Of a stretch of DNA of 64,000 nt, positions 41,814-53,106 are shown piece by piece. This stretch comes from Arabidopsis thaliana (lineage: Eukaryota; Streptophyta; Magnoliopsida; Brassicales; Brassicaceae), in the NCBI RefSeq assembly GCF_000001735.4, contig NC_003070.9:7192001-7256000 (forward strand). Direction: 5' to 3'. Both the position numbers and the translations under genes were made by a program. The number at the start of each line of letters is the position of its first letter. Position 1 is the first letter of the stretch. Below the pieces are notes generated by a model. That model saw only the letters and a program-made list of their open reading frames with translations. It had not been told where the DNA came from and did not search any database.

Positions 41814-42941
41814 ATGGAGACTTCTCTGAGATATGCTACTAATTCCAGGTCTCTGAAAATTCATGCCAAGGAGAAGTTTCCGGTGAACTCCAAAACTCGC
41901 CTGCAGGTGAATTTCTTCAAATTATTGGCTGTTATGGTGGATTTTAGCACTATTCTTCAATTTGATTGCGATATATTCTTTTGATTTTCTTCCTTAGGAT
42001 TATTTAATGCACAAAGCCTCTTACTTATTTATAGGCTAATGGTTTTCAGGGTTTATGGAAATTGTAATTAGGATGTTATTTTCTATGTACACAGGCTTTA
42101 GAGTCTTTTAGTCTTTAGCAGAAAGAGCTGTGTAGGCTTAAAGAAGAATCGATAGCTTTTTGGAAGATTATACTTAACTTGTTTTTTGGCTACACTCTAT
42201 CCCCTTGTCGAGATTATGGAGCAGGGAATGTTTGTGTTCTTACTTTCTTTTGTTGGTTTTACATTTGTGATTAGCTTCATGGAGAGCTAGATACAGGAGC
42301 TGGAGTGCCAAGTTACTTCTGTGCAATGATAAGATACTTTTTTCATGAGGTTTTGATCTTGAATTTGTGCTTGAGCTCTTTGAACCTTTTACCAGACCAT
42401 TTTATTGATTACCATGAATTTGTGTATAGGCTTCAACAAACCTTGGAGTTGGTTTGCATTATGATAAACGCGAAAAGCTTCGGTGTCTTGTACGTGGGAA
42501 AAAGAAGTTTCCTGTGATAACTGATGAGGTTGTAACCTTTAATATCAAAGGAAGATGTGATTTTGACCAGGACTTAGTTCAGGTTTGCCTCTTTTGTTTT
42601 TCATCACTTGTGTTTCTTTGATGGTTTTTAAAACTTTAGAATGGACTGAAATTTTGTGATTTTGCCACAGAGGAACGCAAAAGGAGCTGCTGAATTTGAT
42701 TGGAACATATGGAAGTTTCAGAAAGATCAGGATTTACGCCTCAGAATTGGCTACGAAATGTTTGAGAAGGTACGCTTTAGCTTACCGTTTAACAAAGAGA
42801 ACAACAATGGTTCTTATTGGATCATTGAACACTATGTGTTGGCTTTCTCTGTTACAGGTACCTTATATGCAGATTAGAGAAAACAATTGGACTTTTAACA
42901 CGAACTTGAAAGGAAAATGGAATGTGAGGTATGATCTGTAA
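41814..42941 (+). CDS. OEP21A: Outer envelope pore protein OEP21
   Basis: Five exons: 41814-41906, 42275-42349, 42430-42582, 42671-42769, 42858-42941, giving 167 residues. The start [20 protein letters not shown] is the usual OEP21 beginning. Further family blocks are [32 protein letters not shown] and the C-terminal strand [21 protein letters not shown]21 forms an anion-selective beta-barrel channel in the outer plastid envelope that passes phosphorylated sugars and is regulated by ATP and triose phosphates. There is no cleavable transit peptide, as expected for an outer-membrane barrel. The alternating polar/apolar strand pattern is visible. Every junction keeps frame. Confidence 0.9.
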
Positions 42942-45900
42942 TGAGTAAACAAGAACAGAAACAGAGAATAGTAAGATCACATTTTCATATTTGTATCATG
43001 TTGAGAAATGTATTACTGATAGAAAAAAACTCGCTTTGATTTAACCAGTTGAGAGCAAATTCAGAGATCTTCTGTTATCATCAGTCACTTTTACTCTTGC
43101 AAGCATCTAAGAACTAATTAGCTTTTGTCTCCTAGGCTCAGATAGCTATTATTTCCTTGTCTAAAGATAGAATCCGTATCTAACTAGGTTTGACTTTATG
43201 CGTGGTCTTAAACCCCATTTGGGTTCCTTTAGAGACCTCCTTTTCTTTGTGATACTGTTATAGATAACCGGAAAATACATACCAAACCAATCTGAAGCAA
43301 ACCCTCACTTGTATGTGCCAATTTGGATGCAATTGGTGTGATAGTTCACAAACCAAACATCAGAAGTCCGGTCATCTCAGATCGGCATACATTAGTTTGG
43401 TCTGTGTTACGGTTCTGGTTGACTTTGAGATCGTGATGCTACTAATATGAGCCTTGAACATCACCATCAGTATCAAATCAACAATTTAGTCCCACATACA
43501 CATGTGAAGGAAGATCTTGTTCTATAAAGATTTGCTTCTGGTGGTCATGAATCAAAGATCTTGCATAAAACCCCACAACGACCAAGAATCAACCATTAAT
43601 TTTCAATATCAACAGTAAATCGAATAAACATTGACAAAAATGCACATATTTTTGGTTAGTTGTTGGTGGTTTTAGCTAACTAAACACCACGTGACATCTA
43701 TGCATATTAAGTCCCAAACAACGTTTAGTAGAGGCGGCTTTAAATTCCAACATAATAGGGTCTCTATTATCTTTTTTTTATAATTATTTAATCTCTGGAT
43801 AATTTCATTAACAAACAATAATTTGACTTAGATTGTGAAATACTCGAAGACCAATTTGAAAAGTTAGACAATTGACACTGGAAATTGCTAAAGTCATTGT
43901 CGTAAAACCGCGAATGTGGCTTAGAGCAATTTCGTGCCCACAAATTGGTTGAATTTGGTCAATTGCAATACATTTTCCTCGAGGCTGCATACTTTTTCAA
44001 ACTCGCAATAAATTAATTAGTGGAGGAACGAAGTTTCCTCATCGCTTTGACTATTTATACGCTAGTCATGCTAGATGATTATAGACTTACACATAATTAT
44101 TTAGTATATTGTCTGAAAAAGGGTTTGTATAGTGACATGTTTTAGATGTGATCTTCGTATTAGTTGTCCCAAATTTAATAAATTTAACGAGAAAAATAGA
44201 GCATGTGGGGAGAAGAAGAAGTGGGCGGTGCGAAATCAGAAAGTGGAGAGTGCACTGAGGAGAGAAAGAGTCAAACAGAAAATTAATACTCGTTTTTAAT
44301 TTTTCTCCGACTTACTATATTTGGAAACTCCTAATTTACACGCTTTCTCTTCGTTTACTTATCTTAGGGAAGATTATATATAATATGTTAATTAGTTTAT
44401 GTATACCTTAACCTTAAGCTTAATTTTGGCCCCCAAAAAAAAACTTAAGCTTAATCGTTAACTAGTGGAGTTATCAAAAAGTACTCATTATAAAGCGTCG
44501 TTTAGAATTTATTCATGTTTATAAATTTTGTTTTTAATGTGAATCATTAACAAAATTTTAGTTTCATTTCTAATAGTTTAGCTTATTGATTAGAAGATAA
44601 AATTATAAAGGTATTTACAAAAACTACATAATAGAAATTCACATACTATTTTAGTGTGAAATATTTTTAAGCAACGGTTATAAATGAAATTGATGGAGTA
44701 ATTGTTAATATCACGTTTAAGGGGTTTCCATTGACACTCTTTCATAACAAAATTAAAAACTATATAATTAAGTTCTCAATAATCATGAAAACAAACACTT
44801 ATATATGAATGGTATCTTCTATGTTTTGAACACCATATGAATGGTATCTAAACTAGAAACCTTTGAAAGAAATATTGACAAGTGTTTCTCCACTGTCTTC
44901 ACCAAATCGTGGAGTCTTACACCTGTTAGTGAAGTTAGTTATGTATCATCATCGGACAGAAAGGGTTTTAAGACCATTACAAGTAAGTAAAGTAACACGA
45001 GGCCGACCATATATTCGGCCGATTCTGGTTACTATTCTCCACAAAGTTAATATATCTCTAGCTAGAAGACTAGAAGAATTATACAAATTCAGCTCTACTC
45101 ATACAAAACATGAAACATTAACTTTGGTCTAATATATCACATTTACCGAAATAAAATTAGAAACATATCAGATTTAGATTAAACTATAGTCTTTATAAAC
45201 ACTATGTAATAGATTGTATTTGTTTAGATTTTTGGGGGTTGAATGCACTACGTAATAAACTTCCTTTAAGTATAGTGTCGTATGGCAGTTTGCACACAAG
45301 CAAGCAATCTGCTGATTGACATGTGGCATCATTCTGATCGATGACGAAAATGTTTGTTTTCCTACAAAGCAATGTATCTCAAAAACAAACCTCCATATAT
45401 ACTTTATTTCTCCTTTGGGCAATTCGGCTATCAAAGGTAAGATAGTAGTTACACGTAAGAAATCGCTTACAAAACTTGAGATTACCAATTCATACATTAA
45501 AAGTTGTCTTTATTAAATAACTTAATAATATAGTATATTTTGGTGGTTTACGAATATTAATCACCTAGCAATAACGAATAAGAATCATATTTTTTCCACA
45601 AGAGCAGTCGTCATTAAGTTCTCTCCTACCAAAATCATCAGTTGAACAGATACTTAAAACTATCGAATCATTAGTTTAACCTAATGAAAAATCCGTTTAA
45701 AGAATTAATTGATTAAATTATAAACCAATAAACATCGAAAAGTTTATTTGAGTGCAAATTGTAGGATCTGACTTTGGACGGTTCGAGTTAAATTGGCATC
45801 TGCAATGCTCTTTCTTTACCAAGGCATCTTTGATCTTCACTAAGACTCTACCTTTTTATGCTTGTTTATATTTTTTCATAGCCTTTTGCAATTTACAACC

Positions 45901-46879
45901 ATCCATGGAGTTTTATTTATTTTACCTTTTTGGTCAAGAGAACATTCACCTTTGCACTTTGAATGGACCATGTGACCAAAAAAAAAACCTACATTCGGTC
46001 ATAATACATAAAAATAGGTGATTTTTTTCCTTCTTATTATAGTGATATAAGCTAAAGTTATTCCATCGTTTAACCTAAATTTGATTTACAAATGTGAGAA
46101 AAATATCCTACTTAGCTAGTTTTGGTGTTGATTACTTACCTGAATTATTTTTACAGTTATTTTAGCCATATTTTGTTACGTGAAAGTATGTGTCTTCGAG
46201 TCAAAAGGCAACTATTGGTTAACTGACACAAGAACGAATCTTCGGTTGTAGTTCCCAACATCCCAAGTTACATTATATGTATAACACACGCCCACGGTTT
46301 TTCGGTTACTTATTTGATACCAACAATAAAAATGGTCAAGCCATATACCAACAATAAAAATGGTCAAGCCATACACTGACAATCATTAAGTACTACTATC
46401 ATAATTTTCGTTTATTTCATTCACTGACAATCAAAGTTATTTTCACAAACAATTACCATGCAGTCAAACCAATAAAAAGTTGAGTTTATTTCATTAATTT
46501 TCTAAATAATCTTAAATATAATAACTGGCCATGAATGAAAATTAAAATTTTTTGAGTAATCTACATAAGATTGTGACAAAGACATTAAATACACATAAAT
46601 AATTGGTTTTCATTTTCAATGAGTCTGGACCGAAAGTAACAAGTGTATTAGTGTAACGTCAATATTATTATTAAACAAAAAACAAACCGTGTTGTAAAAT
46701 GACTAAAGTAACCTTAACCGACAACGATAGTTTTAAGACCAAACCAGTAGAACTCTCCTCCTTCTATAAATCTCTGCTTCTCGTTGCCTCTCCAAAACCC
46801 TCTCAAACTCAAATCAACCTTCTTCCATTTTTCAAATTACAAACATACACAACAACAACAAAACCTCTTACTCACTCCA
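42942..46879. other. 3.9-kb intergenic region upstream of ATL80
   Basis: No gene is recognised; the short frames here have no family features. 46316-46372 has a direct repeat of ACCAACAATAAAAATGGTCA. 43489-43530 has a GTCCCACAT motif 32 bp before CTATAAAG, reminiscent of a plant snRNA promoter, but without an identifiable RNA. ATL80's TATA box (CTATAAAT) is near 46764. Confidence 0.4.
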
Positions 46880-47473
46880 ATGGCTCGCCTTCTCTTTCGT
46901 CTTCTCGTAGAATCCAACACTCCGTCTCCGGCGATTGATAACTCCACCGCCGCGTTGAATTCTGATCTCGTCGTCATCCTCGCTGCTCTCCTCTGCGCCT
47001 TGATTTGCGTTCTCGGCTTAATCGCCGTTTCTCGATGTGTCTGGCTCCGTCGTCTCGCAGCCGGAAACAGAACAGTCTCCGGATCTCAAACTCAATCTCC
47101 TCAACCTCCGGTGGCAGCGGCGAACAAAGGCCTGAAGAAGAAAGTCCTTCAATCTCTCCCGAAGCTTACGTTCTCGCCAGAGTCACCTGAGTCGGAGAAA
47201 TTCGCAGAGTGCGCGATCTGTCTAGCTGAATTCTCTGCCGGCGACGAGCTCCGAGTTTTACCGCAGTGTGGTCACGGGTTCCACGTGGCTTGCATTGACA
47301 CGTGGCTAGGATCTCACTCGTCTTGCCCTTCTTGCCGTCAGATCTTGGTTGTTGCCAGGTGTCACAAGTGTGGAGGTTTACCCGGTAGCTCTAGCTCCGG
47401 ACTTGAATCCGAACCCGAAATCGAGATCCGAATCAAGCAAGGCGAAGATGACCCCAACTCCTTCTTGCCATAA
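46880..47473 (+). CDS. ATL80: RING-H2 finger protein ATL80
   Basis: Intronless, 197 residues, starting at [13 protein letters not shown] (an earlier in-frame ATG at 46784 adds residues unlike the family). A single transmembrane helix lies at residues about 29-50 ([20 protein letters not shown]). A basic stretch and the GLD-like region follow ([15 protein letters not shown]). The RING-H2 domain has metal ligands C111, C114, C130, H132, H135, C138, C149 and C152 ([19 protein letters not shown]). ATL proteins are membrane-anchored ubiquitin ligases; ATL80 is at the plasma membrane and has been linked to phosphate use and cold response. A TATA-like CTATAAAT lies about 115 bp upstream. Confidence 0.93.
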   Translation: MARLLFRLLVESNTPSPAIDNSTAALNSDLVVILAALLCALICVLGLIAVSRCVWLRRLAAGNRTVSGSQTQSPQPPVAAANKGLKKKVLQSLPKLTFSPESPESEKFAECAICLAEFSAGDELRVLPQCGHGFHVACIDTWLGSHSSCPSCRQILVVARCHKCGGLPGSSSSGLESEPEIEIRIKQGEDDPNSFLP

Positions 47474-49120
47474 TCATTTTAGTTTCCCATTTATTTATTA
47501 GAAAACTCTATAATTTAATGCAGATCATTTTAGTGGGATAGTGTTTAGTCTCTTGATGTACATGGTTTATTGTAATTTGTAAATGTTGTATGAATTGGAA
47601 AATTTAACGATTTGTGTATTTGAACCTTTTATTACTTTGTGTTTATCAAAAACAATTGCTGAAGTTACCTCTGTTTCATGAAGATTGATTTTTAACTTTA
47701 TATGCATTATATACTATATCATTACATCATTTATATAGTAAGTGTCTCAATAACTTTACGTTTGTTTAAATTCATGATTTTTTTGTGTGAAACAATACAA
47801 ATAAATACAACGACACGTCGAAACTTGATTTAGAATATAATATAGTATAATTTTCAGGAAATACATGTAGTGATTAATGGACACTATCCATCGATATCAC
47901 ATTATAGGAAACTCAAGTTAGTCAATTGTTGTTTTATAATCAACAATTAGTCACTAGCATTGAGCCATTAACTACTATATTAATTTGGTTCATAAATTAT
48001 GTATTTAATTATAAATATAAACTAAACTGGAGTGCACACTAGTGGACATTCATAATATTAAATCATTTGAATAAATTTAAATTAATTTAAAGAAAATGGA
48101 AGCACTAAAAGACTATATAATCAGGTGATTACATGATTATTATAATATAGCTAATTATGGTATATTCCCTAGTATAAGGGAAATGAAATCTGGCCAGTGA
48201 GTGTGATACAAATGGTATGTAATGTGTTGGCTCAGTTTTCATCGTATAATTTTGTAAAGCAAATGGTCGTGTTTCTTCAACTTCTTTTTTTTTAGTAAAA
48301 TATCAACCATCGCTCGTATTTTACCTCTCTTTATATCTATCTAGTTGTTAATCATAATTTAAAATGAGTTAAAATTGAATGTGGAAACATCATAAAACTA
48401 ATAATATTATAAGGATTGTATAATATAATTGAAAGAGTCCAGATGACTGCAACAAATTCGCTTTGTCTTGTGTTCTAGCTTTTGAGATTTGACCTAACAA
48501 ATAGATGGCGATATCATGTGTATATATTTAAAGTATAAGCTCTTTGTAAAAATATTTAAAGTATAAGTGATTGTTTTAATTAAGAAGGGAATTATAGATT
48601 TCTAATAGTTTAGTTTGTCAACAATTGGGTGATTTAGCTAGTTCTATAGAACCTAATTAAAATGAATATTAATTATTCGTTTCTTAGGGGAGCCGTTGAA
48701 TTAAATACGACGGATGGTCCACCCATCACAAGCATTTCCACTACGGAATGTGCGTCCTTGTGCTTAGTGCGGCTAACCATATTATACATGGGATATTTAT
48801 AATTTTAATTAATCCATTTTTTAAACCTACAAAAAATTATGAACCATTAACCTGAAGTTCAACGAGAACTTATCACCATTAACCTAAAGTACAAACTATA
48901 GTGGCCTGTTAAAGAAAAATATATTATATTGAACATTTATGCATAGCAATAGTTAAAAAATTTGGGTTAAGGATTAAAAACTTCAAACGATACACCCAAA
49001 TCAGATAACATCTCATAAGGTAATTAAATTTAACATTACCAATTTTGTTAAAGTTGGTTCTCTCAATCGATTGATTTATGGTTTTGGCAAAAAAAGAGAA
49101 AATGAGCTTCGAGAGTATAA
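47474..49120. other. Intergenic DNA downstream of ATL80
   Basis: AT-rich, no gene recognised. One short, less AT-rich island at 48700-48775 can fold (CACAAG with CTTGTG around GCATTTCC and GGAATGTGC). Confidence 0.4.
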
Positions 49121-49612
49121 GAGCATCTTCATCAGTAGTCTATCACATAGTTTCTTATTAACTAAAAAATATAAAATAATAATAAAGTAGGAGAAAGATA
49201 GGAGAGAAATTGAGAATAGTTTATCTACAGAGAAACTTTACAGTAATGATTGAGAGACTATGTGTATATGTGTGTATTTATAATTGGACAGAAGCTAAAT
49301 CATAATAAAATATCATTATTTTTTTTTTTTGAGAAACTTGAAGTATCTCACCAATGGAGATGGCATTTCCATTGGAAATATCTCAATGAGATACCCAAAA
49401 AGAAAAAAAAATTAAAAAAAAAATGGTATGAGAGAGGTGAGGAAAAGTAGAAAGAAGGAGAGTTAAGTTTAACTATTCTCATCCAATTGGACATGTGTTA
49501 TCATATTATTAGTTTAACTATTAAATAATAATTAATATATCTGTTTTGATTAAAATATATATTTTTTTTTTTTTTTGAGAAACTTTTCTTATTTTTACTG
49601 ATGGAGATGGTC
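49121..49612. mobile_element. MITE, TAA target duplication (PIF/Harbinger-like)
   Basis: A 492-bp AT-rich segment starts GAGCATCTTCATCAGTAG and ends TACTGATGGAGATGGTC, imperfect inverted repeats. It is flanked by TAA on both sides (49118-49120 and 49613-49615). The GAGCAnC terminus and TAA duplication are shared with the element at 10129-10462. Internal GAGAAACTT and GGAGATGGCATTTCC blocks repeat parts of the ends. Non-coding. Confidence 0.6.
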
Positions 49613-49615
49613 TAA

Positions 49616-50760
49616 TACCCGCATGTTGAAAACATTTTGCAAGAGTAATTGGGTTTACTTTAAGGGCGCTGAATACGTACGTGAGAGGCTCGTGTGAGGT
49701 TGCTGGAGGCCGTAAGAATAAAGTGTAAAAGAGTACTTTTTCGTTTACTTGGTTATAAAGTTCGGTTTATGTATAAAACTATAAAACTAGAGCTTCACGA
49801 TCATTACAAATGTTTTATCATTTAGGATATTAAAAATGTTAATCTGTTACGATCATCAAAAAATACTGAAATTTTGAAAACTAGCTAGCTTGTAAGAAAT
49901 CTTTCTTCAAGAAAAAGAAGTAGAAACCAGAAAGTGAAGAGAGTGCTTTATGTTTTGTCCAAGGACTATAAATTCGCAGACTAAAATGATGAGAGTTGTA
50001 AAGTTTGCCAATGAGGCTGGAGATTCCCATATTTATTATGTTCAGCACTATTTTGTGCATTACTGATTGTTTCTGTTTATTACGTAAATGATTAATACCA
50101 CTTTTTAAAAATGGGTGTTGCAAAATAAACCTTTGCAAAATAAATATTACACTGTACCATTGTATACATTGTTAATTCTTTCAAACAAAGTATTAGTGTT
50201 TACACGTCAAACACACTTTGAAAACTACAACATTCATTTTGTTTTGTTAAAGTATTTTCTGCATGCAAACGCAATTTCCAAACAAGATTTTTTTGGCCTG
50301 TCTACGTATACTATTCCTAAAAACATCTTATGAAAAACCTAAAAAAAGGTTTTAATATTTTTATGTGAGCGCATATGCTAAATATAAACATAGATAAATT
50401 ACACACAAAACCAAAATGGCAAAGGCAAAGAATCCATCAAACCCTGTAGTTTATATACTTAGTGTCGACCTTTTAGCACGACTAGAAAGTTCCATTTCTA
50501 GTGGGGTGGATTCGATTATTTAGCCTTTTATATATACAGTTTCATTGATCCTTTCTGGTTTATTAAAGTTTTTTTTTCCGAATATTTATAGTGGTGAAGA
50601 AAAGAAAAAAGAATTTGACTGAGGAATGAATAAAATAGTTGGGTCTTTTGTTGGATTCTCTTAACGGCCCAAGTGGCCACTTCCCTTCCTTTGTTGGATT
50701 CTCTTAACGGCCTCGAGGAAAAAAAAGTTGGGGAATTCCGAATAATGTTTCGGGATTTTT
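49616..50760. other. Intergenic DNA before tRNA-Trp
   Basis: No gene. A direct repeat TTGTTGGATTCTCTTAACGG occurs near 50649 and 50692. A run of eight T on the minus strand (plus-strand A run, 50721-50728) is the likely Pol III stop for the tRNA gene. Confidence 0.45.
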
Positions 50761-50832
50761 TGAACCCGACGTGAATCGAACACGCAACCTTCTGATCTGG
50801 AGTCAGACGCGCTACCATTGCGCCACGAATCC
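50761..50832 (-). tRNA. tRNA-Trp (anticodon CCA)
   Basis: On the minus strand a 72-nt cloverleaf reads: acceptor GGATTCG pairing with CGGGTTC (with G-U pairs); D-arm GCGC/GCGC; anticodon arm TCTGA-CTCCAGA-TCAGA with anticodon CCA; T-arm GCGTG-TTCGATT-CACGT; discriminator A. Internal A and B boxes (TGGCGCAATGG, GTTCGATTC) are intact. There is no intron. The nearest strong oligo-T terminator lies about 35-45 nt downstream. Confidence 0.95.
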
Positions 50833-50932
50833 CCTTGCTTATCTGTTACATTTAATATTCTTTATACCAAAATACATTGGTTGGTTGAATAAAACATTGG
50901 AATTTGCTGGTCCATTTCCATTAGCATGAGAA

Positions 50933-52736
50933 ATGGCATCCATTGATTCTCTCCAATTCCATTCTCTCTGCAATCTCCAGGTAAAAATCGAACCCATCTC
51001 TTCTTCTTCACTTACACTTATACCGGTACTGCTTTGCTTCCTCCTTGGGTGATTCATTTCTGAAATTTCGCGTTTTTTTTGTTGTTGGTTTTGATACCCT
51101 AGTCGTCGATTGGAAGAGCCAAGCTCCAGAATCCTTCAAGTTTGGTTATTTTCAGACGGAGACCCGTAAATCTGAATTGGGTTCAATTCGAAACTAAAGG
51201 AAGTTTCGTGTGTAAAGCGATTGGTGATTCCTCGACTCCAGATGAAGATATTCAGAACACTCAAAGTGATGATAATGTTGTTGTTGTTACTGCTACGACT
51301 CAGAGTGACATTCCCCATGATTCCGAGTATTCAATTTCGAGGTTTCGAAGTATGGTTACCACACTCCCTCCTGTTGTCTTCCTGGTATGTTTCTCTCTTA
51401 TCGCTTCAAGTTTTGATTTTTCCTGTAAAAAACTGATTTTGATGGATTTCTCCTTCACTGTGATATCAAATTCTTCGATGGTGGAATTTAGATTACTCAT
51501 CTATTAGAGGCTGCCTAAGTTTGAATATATCCTGAGTTTTCTTGATAGTTGATTAGTGTATTGTCCTGAATAGGAAATGTTATGTGCTTAGTTTTGTTAA
51601 GCACTCTTTCTTTATATGTTCGTTTGGTTTTAAGGGGGAATGGCGAAAGAAAACAAGTTTAGATAAAGCTTCTAGTGGTTCTTCTGTTTATTGACTACTA
51701 TTGCACATGCATTTGGATTTTCATTGGTTTATTTAATATCTTCTCTGTTTTAGATGAAGAAGTGCTCAGTGAACAGCATTTGGATTGGGGTCTGCATCAC
51801 GGCTACTGTTTTGGTCGCTGCGATTAGGGCTTATGTAGTCAGAAAGTCAAGAGATAATCAGCGTGCTGGCTCTGTTGCTGATCTTGTGAGACGTGGCCAG
51901 CTGAGGTCTGGTGATAGAAGAGGCATGTATGAAACTCACACTCTTTATCTTCTTTACTATTGTCACTCTGAATAACCTAAACTTTCGAATTAGTGTCACT
52001 ATCAAACACATAACTGGATTCATGTAGGTGGATGTGTGTGTGTTTAACTTCTCTAAAGCTTTGATCTCAAGATGTTTTTTATTTTCTTTATCAGCTCCAA
52101 ATCTCTTAACTACGAGGACCCATTCAACAACCCTTTTGTGAAACTTGATAAAGGAAGCTCAACGGTAGAGATGTGCGGGAAAGTTTATCGGCTAGCTCCA
52201 GTCACACTTACAGAGAAAGAACAAACTATTCATCAGAAAAGAAGGTCAAGAGCTTACCAATGGAAGCGACCAACGATTTTTCTCAAAGAAGGGGACTCGA
52301 TACCACCTGATGTTGATCCCGATACAGTCAGATGGATCCCGGCCAATCATCCGTTTGCCACCACAGTTAGCGATATCGATCAAGACCTTGCCCAGAATAA
52401 TGTCTACCAGAAGCAAGGTGTTCCTTTCCGGATTCGAGCTGAGCATGAAGCTATGCAGAAAAAGCTTGAAGCTTTACAAAATGTAAGTTTTTTTTTATCT
52501 CTGAGAACTAATATTTGTATTTCGCGGGAATCAACCGAATACCGAGAAATTATGATTGATGAGTTTGTTTCTAACAGGAGGAGAAATTGAACAATCTGAG
52601 TATTGACAGTCAAAATGCCAGAGATTTCCAGAGGCCATACAAGTTCTCAGCGAAGCTCGAAGGCGAGAATATCCAGAAGAATTCTCAGGAGAATCATACA
52701 GGCAATTCATCCTCTGAGGAAACGCACAAGTCCTGA
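50933..52736 (+). CDS. MCD1: Plastid division-site protein MCD1
   Basis: Five exons: 50933-50980, 51103-51384, 51754-51926, 52095-52482, 52578-52736, giving 349 residues. The N-terminus is a plastid transit peptide (MASIDSLQFHSLCNLQSS, Ser/Arg-rich). Two hydrophobic segments follow (MVTTLPPVVFL and IWIGVCITATVLVAAIRAYV). Then come a stroma- or envelope-facing domain (YEDPFNNPFVKLDKGSS, PTIFLKEGDSIPPDVDPD) and a C-terminal coiled coil (EHEAMQKKLEALQNEEKLNN). MCD1 is an inner-envelope protein. It works with the Min system (ARC6, MinD, FtsZ) to place the chloroplast division ring. Exon 3 ends at GGCAT before GTATGA, needed to give RGISKSLN. The gene starts 100 bp from tRNA-Trp and converges on TMT1. 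Confidence 0.92.
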
Positions 52737-53106
52737 GACGTACTAATCTAATTGTAAATACAGTTTTCCCTCGAGAGTCATACTTGCGTTCCAAGAAACT
52801 GGAGATTTTCTTTGTAGTAGATCACACTTACCTAAATCTATGTTTTTCTCTATTTGCTTTACCATCAGAACCAAGTCATAAAGACAAGAGAAAGCTTTAT
52901 CCTTAAACCTTCGTAACTATCGGTGTTGGTCAAGGAAAGAGAGAAAATTGAGTACTTATTAGATTGATTTTGACAACGAAACAAAGGAAAAAAAAAAAAA
53001 AAAAAAGAAACAAAAACGATATGAAGGTATCTGAAAAACAAAACAAAAAGGGGATGAAGAGAATCTTTAGGTACACAGAGCAATTGACGAAGAAGAAAGT
53101 TACAAG
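52737..53106. other. 3' flanks of convergent MCD1 and TMT1
   Basis: 370 bp with an A-run near 52990. No further gene seen. Confidence 0.5.

Noticed and set aside
43489-43560. snRNA-type promoter (GTCCCACAT plus TATA)
   Set aside because: Only 9 of 11 bases fit the upstream element and no snRNA or snoRNA sequence follows.
45752-46021. Small protein gene near 45.8 kb
   Set aside because: No recognisable domain, no promoter context and AT-rich composition. Treated as a chance frame.
46784-46879. Earlier start for ATL80
   Set aside because: The added residues are unlike ATL proteins and derive from the leader (ACAACAACAAAA). MARLLFRLL is the family start.
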